Source: an uncultured Bacteroidales bacterium (GTDB lineage Bacteria; Bacteroidota; Bacteroidia; Bacteroidales; Muribaculaceae). Taken from it: a stretch of DNA of 64,000 bases. Positions 58,508 through 64,000 of the stretch are shown one piece after another. Numbering within the stretch: the first letter of the stretch is position 1; each line of letters opens with the position of its first letter. The position numbers were made by a program, and so were the translations under genes. Location of the stretch: the NCBI GenBank assembly GCA_947644715.1, contig CANSAP010000006.1, positions 1 to 64,000 of the forward strand, in the 5' to 3' direction. The notes beneath the pieces are model-generated. The model worked only from the letters and a program-made list of their open reading frames with translations, did not search any database and had not been told where the DNA came from.

Positions 58508-58993
58508 ATGTCAAGCATTCAAAATGTGTTCTCAGATAACGAGGGTAACCACTTGCTGGTCGCCCTCGACTTTTGTGATGACATCTATAAACTAAACGCG
58601 CTCAATATTCCTGAAGAATTTGCCGATACACAAATTATCGACATTAATATCGGTAAAGTCTATGTAAATCAAAAGATACACTTTTCCGTCTTTTTCAAGA
58701 TGAGCACATGGCTTATGGAACAGTTCCAAAAATATCCTGATGCCATATTCACATATATCTGCGCTATTCAAGAGCTTCCGAATAATCATCCTCAGCTAAA
58801 TCCGCAGCAGTTCAGATGGCAATTATTTGATGCCTTATCGACCCGGATTCTTCGTAATGCTGACATACAGACTCAGGACGTAATTATCGGCTCCGGCGAA
58901 TATCAGACCTTCGGGAGAGCTTTTTACAGACTCAGTCAAGCGCCTATAATTCATTTGGTTACAGCCAATATTAAAGATAAATACGATGCTTGA
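58508..58993 (+). CDS. Hypothetical protein (161 aa; possibly DUF6169-like)
   Basis: MSSIQNVFSDNEGNHLLVALDF...DAIFTYICAIQELPNNHPQLNPQQFRWQLFDALSTRI; co-directional with the 43-aa ORF. Family name uncertain. Confidence 0.65.
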   Translation: MSSIQNVFSDNEGNHLLVALDFCDDIYKLNALNIPEEFADTQIIDINIGKVYVNQKIHFSVFFKMSTWLMEQFQKYPDAIFTYICAIQELPNNHPQLNPQQFRWQLFDALSTRILRNADIQTQDVIIGSGEYQTFGRAFYRLSQAPIIHLVTANIKDKYDA

Positions 58994-59002
58994 CCAAGCA
59001 GC

Positions 59003-59079
59003 GCAGGCCGCCTCCCGACCCGGGGAAGCGGCCTGCTGTTTATCTGATGAGGCGCGTTGTCAGATGGAGAGGCGGCGCA
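59003..59079. repeat. Direct repeat copy 2: pfkA terminator and 3' coding tail
   Basis: gcaggccgcctcccgacccggggaagcggcctgctgtttatctgatgaggcgcgttgtcagatggagaggcggcg; spans pfkA stop at 59060-59062. Confidence 0.9.
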
Positions 59080-60040
59080 GGGTGGCGAGCAGCTCGCGGT
59101 TGATGGGCTTCTCGTTCTTGATGGCTTTGGTGAAGGGGACGTAGACTATCTCGTCGTTCTTTATGCCTATCATTACGTTGCGCTGGTCATCGAGCAGAGC
59201 GTCGACGGCCGCTGCGCCCATGCGGGAGGCTATGATGCGGTCGAAGGCTGTGGGGCTGCCGCCTCGCTGCAGGTGGCCGAGGATGGTCACTCGCACATCG
59301 TAGTCAGGATATTCATTCTTCACGCGCTCGGCCAGCCCCATGGCGCCACCGGTAATCGGGCTCTCGGCCACAAGCACGATGGAGGAGTTCTTACTCTTGC
59401 GGAAGCCGCTCTGAATGAGGTCGGCCAGCTGGTCAACCTGAGTGCTGATTTCAGGAATGATAGCAGCCTCGGCTCCGGAGGCAATAGCGCCGTTCAGGGC
59501 GAGGAATCCGGCATCACGACCCATGACCTCGATGAAGAAGAGGCGCTCATGGCTGGTGGCTGTGTCACGGATTTTATCGACACACTCCATGATGGTGTTC
59601 AGGGCGGTGTCGTAGCCGATTGTGGAGTCGGTGCCGTAGAGGTCATTGTCAATTGTACCGGGCAGCCCGACGATGGGGAAGGAATATTCGTTGCCGAAAA
59701 TGCGGGCACCGGTCAGGGAGCCGTCGCCGCCGATCACCACCAGGGCATCAATGCCACGGCGCTTCAGCACATCGTAGGCAGCCTGACGCCCCTCTTCGGT
59801 CTGGAACTCCTTGCAGCGGGCAGTCTTCAGGATTGTGCCGCCACGCTGGATTATGTTGGAGACATTCTGAGTGGAAAATTCCTCGATTTCATCGGTAATA
59901 AGACCGCGGTAACCACGGTAGATGCCAAACACTTTGAAGCCGGCAAAAATGGCGGCACGGGTCACGGCGCGTATGGCGGCATTCATGCCCGGCGCATCAC
60001 CACCGGAGGTGAGGATGCCCACTGATTTGATTCTCGACAT
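59060..60040 (-). CDS. pfkA: ATP-dependent 6-phosphofructokinase
   Basis: [66 protein letters not shown]. Start placed at MSRIKSVG. Confidence 0.97.
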   Translation of the reverse strand: MSRIKSVGILTSGGDAPGMNAAIRAVTRAAIFAGFKVFGIYRGYRGLITDEIEEFSTQNVSNIIQRGGTILKTARCKEFQTEEGRQAAYDVLKRRGIDALVVIGGDGSLTGARIFGNEYSFPIVGLPGTIDNDLYGTDSTIGYDTALNTIMECVDKIRDTATSHERLFFIEVMGRDAGFLALNGAIASGAEAAIIPEISTQVDQLADLIQSGFRKSKNSSIVLVAESPITGGAMGLAERVKNEYPDYDVRVTILGHLQRGGSPTAFDRIIASRMGAAAVDALLDDQRNVMIGIKNDEIVYVPFTKAIKNEKPINRELLATLRRLSI

Positions 60041-60169
60041 ATATTTCGGGTTTTGATAAAATTTCAATATCTGCGTTCAAGAGGCAAAATTAATAAATAC
60101 TTTGGAGAAGTCCAACCCTATATGCCAAAGTTTTTCTAACTTTGCATGAAATAGACTTGCACTGCACTT

Positions 60170-60799
60170 ATGTTAACAAATTACGACAATATAGTGTTTG
60201 ACCTCGGCGGGGTTCTTCTGACCCTCGACCGCGACTTATGCGTGAGTAACCTGGAAGCCCTCGGCCTTTCCGATGCGGCGTCGCTGCTTGATCTATACAA
60301 GCAGAGCGGCGACTTCCTCGCCCTGGAGGAGGGGCGCATGTGGGGAGCTGAGTTCCTTGACCGTCAGCGGGCTAAATGCTCCGGCACGACGGTGACCAAT
60401 ATGCAAATCAATGAGGCTGTCAACAGTTTCATAAACGGGCTGCCCGTCGAGAGACTGAAGGCTCTGCGCGAGCTGAAAGCCGCCGGAAAGCGGCTGTTCA
60501 CTCTCAGCAACACCAATCCGCTGATGTTCCCCACCCGCATCTCCAATCTCTTCCGCGCCGAGGGACTGGAGATTGACGACTATTTCGACGGCCACATTCT
60601 CTCCTACCGTGAGCAGGTGTGCAAACCGGCTCCTGAAATCTATCAGCGGCTGCTGCGCCGTTACCGGCTCGATCCGGAACGCACACTTTTCCTCGATGAC
60701 TCCGCAAAGAATTGCGAAGCCGCCGAGCAGGAGGGGATTCGTTCCGTGCTCATTCCCGAAGGAGCAGAGTTTATGGATATACTTCAATTCATCGACTGA
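60170..60799 (+). CDS. HAD family phosphatase
   Basis: NIVFDLGGVLLTLDRD, LFTLSNTNPLM, PERTLFLDDSAKNCEAAEQEGIRSVL. Confidence 0.92.
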   Translation: MLTNYDNIVFDLGGVLLTLDRDLCVSNLEALGLSDAASLLDLYKQSGDFLALEEGRMWGAEFLDRQRAKCSGTTVTNMQINEAVNSFINGLPVERLKALRELKAAGKRLFTLSNTNPLMFPTRISNLFRAEGLEIDDYFDGHILSYREQVCKPAPEIYQRLLRRYRLDPERTLFLDDSAKNCEAAEQEGIRSVLIPEGAEFMDILQFID

Positions 60800-60802
60800 C
60801 CG

Positions 60803-61708
60803 ATGCAGGGTGTTCGATTTGCCACAATAGGCACATTCGACGGTGTGCACCGCGGCCATCAGCTGCTACTGGCCGCGCTGAAGGAGGAGGCGGAACGCAC
60901 CGGACTCTCCCCGGCGGCCTTCATCTTTGAGACGCATCCGCTGGCAGTGATAGCCCCGGAGCGGGTACCCCCTCAGCTATCAAGCTTCGAGCAGAAGGCC
61001 GCACTGGTGCGGGCCTGCGGTGTGGAGCCTGTCAGGCTGCGGTTTGACGCACAGATGCGCGGCATGACCTCGCGCATGTTCATGGCAAAAATTCGCGATG
61101 AATTCGGAGTAAAAGGACTTCTCGTGGGGCATGACAACCGCTTCGGAAGCGACCGCGAGGCAACCGTTGCGGACTACGTGAGACATGGAGCCGAGCTCGG
61201 GATAATAGTGAAGGAGGCCCCGGTGCTTCCCGGCATCAATTCCTCGGCTGTGCGCCGCGCTCTGCTTGAGGGGGATGTGGCGGCCGGACGCCGGATGCTC
61301 GGCCGGCCATATAGGCTGACCGGCACTGTGGTACACGGACAACATCTCGGCTCACAGCTCGGATTTCCCACGGCCAATCTCGCCCCCGATTCAGCCGGTG
61401 CACTTGTGCCTGCCCGGGGTGTATATGCCACCCGCGTCCGTATAGCGGGCAGTGAGGAGGTCTTCCCGGCCGTGACCAACATAGGCGTGCGACCCACAGT
61501 GAAAGACGCCGACGGCTCCCTGAGCATCGAGACCCACATCCCGGGCTATGATGCCGATCTGTATACTAAGACAATTTCGCTCGATTTCATCGACAAAATT
61601 CGCAATGAAAAACAATTCTCCTCGCTCGATGAACTACGCTCGCGCCTGTTCGTTGATATAGAGGAGGCCAAGCGTATTCTCTCCACACAAACCGACTATT
61701 CAGATTAA
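60803..61708 (+). CDS. ribF: Bifunctional riboflavin kinase/FAD synthetase
   Basis: FATIGTFDGVHRGHQLLLAAL, LVGHDNRFGSDR, INSSAVRRALLEGDVAAGRRMLGRPYRLTGTVVHGQHLGSQLGFPTANL. Confidence 0.97.
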   Translation: MQGVRFATIGTFDGVHRGHQLLLAALKEEAERTGLSPAAFIFETHPLAVIAPERVPPQLSSFEQKAALVRACGVEPVRLRFDAQMRGMTSRMFMAKIRDEFGVKGLLVGHDNRFGSDREATVADYVRHGAELGIIVKEAPVLPGINSSAVRRALLEGDVAAGRRMLGRPYRLTGTVVHGQHLGSQLGFPTANLAPDSAGALVPARGVYATRVRIAGSEEVFPAVTNIGVRPTVKDADGSLSIETHIPGYDADLYTKTISLDFIDKIRNEKQFSSLDELRSRLFVDIEEAKRILSTQTDYSD

Positions 61709-61712
61709 CGAT

Positions 61713-62372
61713 ATGGAAATTATAAATTTTGCAGACACACCCTCGTTGGTCAGTCGCTACATGCTTGAGCTGCGCGACGTAAATATTCAGACGGATCCCA
61801 TGCGCTTCCGCCACAACCTGGAGCGCATAGGCCAGATTATGGCTTATGAAATTTCCAAGCGCCTCGATTACAAGCAGGTGGATGTCACCACTCCGCTCGG
61901 CATCTCCCGCTCACTCACTCCTGCCGACGAGGTCGTGATTGGCACCATACTGCGCGCCGGGTTGCCGCTGCATCAGGGCTTCCTCAGCTACTTCGACCGC
62001 GCGGAGAACGCCTTCGTCAGCGCCTACCGAAAATATCGCGACAAGAGCAGCGACAAGTTTGATGTGCTGATTGAATACCTGGCCTCGCCGAGCATCGAGG
62101 GCAAAGTGCTGATGCTTGTCGACCCGATGCTTGCCACCGGCTCCTCAATGGAGTTAGGCTACCGTGCGCTGCTGAGCAAGGGTAATCCCAAGCATATCCA
62201 TGTGGCTGCCGTAATAGCTTCGCAGCAGGCCGTGGACTACGTGAAGCGCACCTTCCCGGCAGACAAAACCACAGTCTGGATTGGAGCAATCGACCCCGAG
62301 CTGAACCCGCACTCCTACATAGTTCCCGGTCTTGGCGACGCCGGCGACCTCGCCTTCGGCACCAAAGAGTAA
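61713..62372 (+). CDS. upp: Uracil phosphoribosyltransferase
   Basis: VVIGTILRAGLPLHQGFLSYFD, VLMLVDPMLATGSSMELGYRALL, AIDPELNPHSYIVPGLGDAGDLAFG. Confidence 0.95.
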   Translation: MEIINFADTPSLVSRYMLELRDVNIQTDPMRFRHNLERIGQIMAYEISKRLDYKQVDVTTPLGISRSLTPADEVVIGTILRAGLPLHQGFLSYFDRAENAFVSAYRKYRDKSSDKFDVLIEYLASPSIEGKVLMLVDPMLATGSSMELGYRALLSKGNPKHIHVAAVIASQQAVDYVKRTFPADKTTVWIGAIDPELNPHSYIVPGLGDAGDLAFGTKE

Positions 62373-62426
62373 CCTCCGAACGGCGTCCTCACATCAATGA
62401 TGCTCAGAGAATTGCATAGTATTATG

Positions 62427-62479
62427 AGAGTGTGTTTGGATTAAAAAAGTTAAATTCGGTTTACATCCAAACACACTCT
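62427..62479. repeat. Short inverted-repeat element sharing terminal AGAGTGTGT with copies A/B
   Basis: agagtgtgtttggat (62427-62441) and atccaaacacactct (62465-62479), perfect 15-bp stem. Confidence 0.75.
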
Positions 62480-62510
62480 TAACATTATAGTAATGTGTTG
62501 ATTTTCGCAT

Positions 62511-63557
62511 ATGGAAACAATTATATCGTTTTCAAACGAATCAGAATATAATGAAATGCTGCAACAGACTGTCGCAGTTATTGAGGCGGCTCGGACTAAA
62601 GTTGCCAAAGCCGTTGTTTCCACATCCAATGAGATGCATTGGAATATAGGGCGCATCCTCCATGACAAAAAACTTGACAGTAAACATGGAGACAGTATTG
62701 TCAAACGGTTGTCAGTAGATTTGAAAGCGGCGTTTCCCAAAATGGGCATGTCTGTCAGTAATTTATGGAATATGAAGCGTTTTTACGTTCGATTCCACGA
62801 CTCATCTCAAAAACTACAACAGGCTGTTGTAGTTTTGCCTTGGGGACACCTTAACTATCTAATTACCCAATTTGGTAAGGATGATGACGCTATCCTATAT
62901 TATGCCCAAAAGACCATTGAGAAAGGTTGGAGCAGGGAGCTGCTAACCAACGCTGTGAGGATGAAAATGCACCTCTCCCTTCCGGAGAAAAATGCCTCAA
63001 ATAATTTCGGTCTGGCGTTACCGGACACACAAGCTGAATATGCCAATGAAGTGTTCAAGGACACCTATAATATGGGATTCCTTGGCGTGACAGAGCCAAT
63101 ACTTGAATTGGAATTAGAAAGACGCCTCGTTGAGAAAATCAAACAATTCCTTCTCGAATTAGGTCAGGGCTTTACTTACATTGGCAATCAGCATACACTC
63201 AACTACCGGGGCAAGGAGCACAAGGTTGATATGCTGTTTTTCCATAGAGGTCTGCGGTCATTGGTGGCCATTGACCTCAAAATATCAGAATTTCGTGCTG
63301 AATATGTGGGCAAGATGAATCTGTATCTATCATTGCTTGACAAACTTGAAAAGCGAGAGGACGAGAATCCCTCAATCGGCATTATCCTTTGTGCAGAAAA
63401 AGACAACGTAGAAGTGGAACTGGCGTTGGACGGATTCACAAAACCAATTGGAGTTGCGGATTATAAACTCATAATCCCCCAAAATGAGTTGAAACAACTT
63501 ATCAGTGATGAGATAAAGAGTTTCAATATAGAAGATAAAAAAATCGCAAGTAGTTGA
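62511..63557 (+). CDS. PDDEXK nuclease domain protein, DUF1016/YhcG family
   Basis: MHWNIGRIL, LSVDLKAAFPKMGMSVSNLWNMKRFY, LPWGHLNYLI, nuclease region YRGKEHKVDMLFFHRGLRSLVAIDLKISEFRAEYVGKMNLYLSLLD. Confidence 0.93.
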   Translation: METIISFSNESEYNEMLQQTVAVIEAARTKVAKAVVSTSNEMHWNIGRILHDKKLDSKHGDSIVKRLSVDLKAAFPKMGMSVSNLWNMKRFYVRFHDSSQKLQQAVVVLPWGHLNYLITQFGKDDDAILYYAQKTIEKGWSRELLTNAVRMKMHLSLPEKNASNNFGLALPDTQAEYANEVFKDTYNMGFLGVTEPILELELERRLVEKIKQFLLELGQGFTYIGNQHTLNYRGKEHKVDMLFFHRGLRSLVAIDLKISEFRAEYVGKMNLYLSLLDKLEKREDENPSIGIILCAEKDNVEVELALDGFTKPIGVADYKLIIPQNELKQLISDEIKSFNIEDKKIASS

Positions 63558-63577
63558 TTCCAACCAACTTGCGATTT
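63541..63577 (+). terminator. Stem-loop at the end of the DUF1016 gene
   Basis: aaatcgcaag / cttgcgattt 10-bp stem overlapping the stop codon region. Confidence 0.6.
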
Positions 63578-63584
63578 ATTAAAG

Positions 63585-63655
63585 TTGTCTTACCAGGATT
63601 CGAACCTGGACAAACAGAACCAAAACCTGTTGTGCTACCATTACACCATAAGACA
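63585..63655 (-). tRNA. tRNA-Gln (anticodon TTG)
   Basis: Reverse complement TGTCTTATGGTGTAATGGTAGCACAACAGGTTTTGGTTCTGTTTGTCCAGGTTCGAATCCTGGTAAGACA; anticodon loop TTTTGGT. Confidence 0.96.
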
Positions 63656-63875
63656 GTGCCTGCCGTGGATGGCGCCGTGGGGCGCGCATTTTTCAGCGGT
63701 GCAAAGTTAGGCACTTTTTTCGGAGTGACAAAATTTTCCGGCAGGTTTTTTCGCGTCCGTCTGTGTCCGGGCTTTTTAATGAGAGGATATATAACTTTTT
63801 GTGCATTGGCGCGTTATAGTCTATGAAGGCCATGAGGCCTCACCTAATCTGTAACCCAAAATATATAATTACGAT

Positions 63876-64000
63876 ATGGATAAATTAAGTTATGCATGGG
63901 GTCTGGCTATGGGCCAGCAGCTCCATGGCATGGGGGTCAATGACCTCGATGTTGAGAGCTATGCCGACGCCGTAAAGGCTGTCATGGACCGCACTGAACC
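63876..64000 (+). CDS. FKBP-type peptidyl-prolyl isomerase, N-terminal part (truncated by window)
   Basis: MDKLSYAWGLAMGQQLHGMGVNDLDVESYADAVKAVMDRTEP resembles the Mip/FkpA dimerisation domain. Confidence 0.75.
   Translation, partial: MDKLSYAWGLAMGQQLHGMGVNDLDVESYADAVKAVMDRTE

Noticed and set aside
59057-60025. 322-aa plus-strand ORF opposite pfkA
   Set aside because: Exact antisense of pfkA, no independent motifs.
63554-63826. 90-aa plus-strand ORF
   Set aside because: Runs through the tRNA-Gln gene on the opposite strand.

Overview
The window is a chromosomal segment of a Bacteroidota (Bacteroidales) genome. The taxon is inferred from SusC/SusD pairs, TAnnTTTG-type promoters and frdCAB/pckA/rpoN gene content; a Muribaculaceae-like host is a guess. 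Housekeeping genes include frdCAB-type fumarate reductase/succinate dehydrogenase, yifB/comM, yraN, pckA, comEC, rpoN, aroA, lysS, gpsA, pgi, pfkA, ribF, upp, tRNA-Leu(CAG) and tRNA-Gln(TTG). The accessory regions worth a second look are: (1) a cobalamin riboswitch with an exact B12 box and its own promoter in front of a single 2251-aa secreted protein (CUB-like / beta-helix / DUF4465-like); (2) a SusC/SusD operon lacking glycan enzymes but carrying an M16 protease and a ChaN-like protein, suggesting import and processing of an iron- or heme-bearing substrate; (3) an envelope cluster with a duplicated barrel plus lipoprotein module; (4) a nucleotidyltransferase-aminotransferase fusion next to a flippase and LicD; (5) a two-ORF cassette bracketed by duplicated pfkA 3' ends; (6) a RAYT-like HUH protein with a DprA-like tail and an inverted REP-like pair upstream; (7) a palindromic repeat family sitting at gene 3' ends; (8) two frameshifted genes, one explained by a (CAAA)n tetranucleotide tract. 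All product calls come from reading motifs by eye; no database searches were run.
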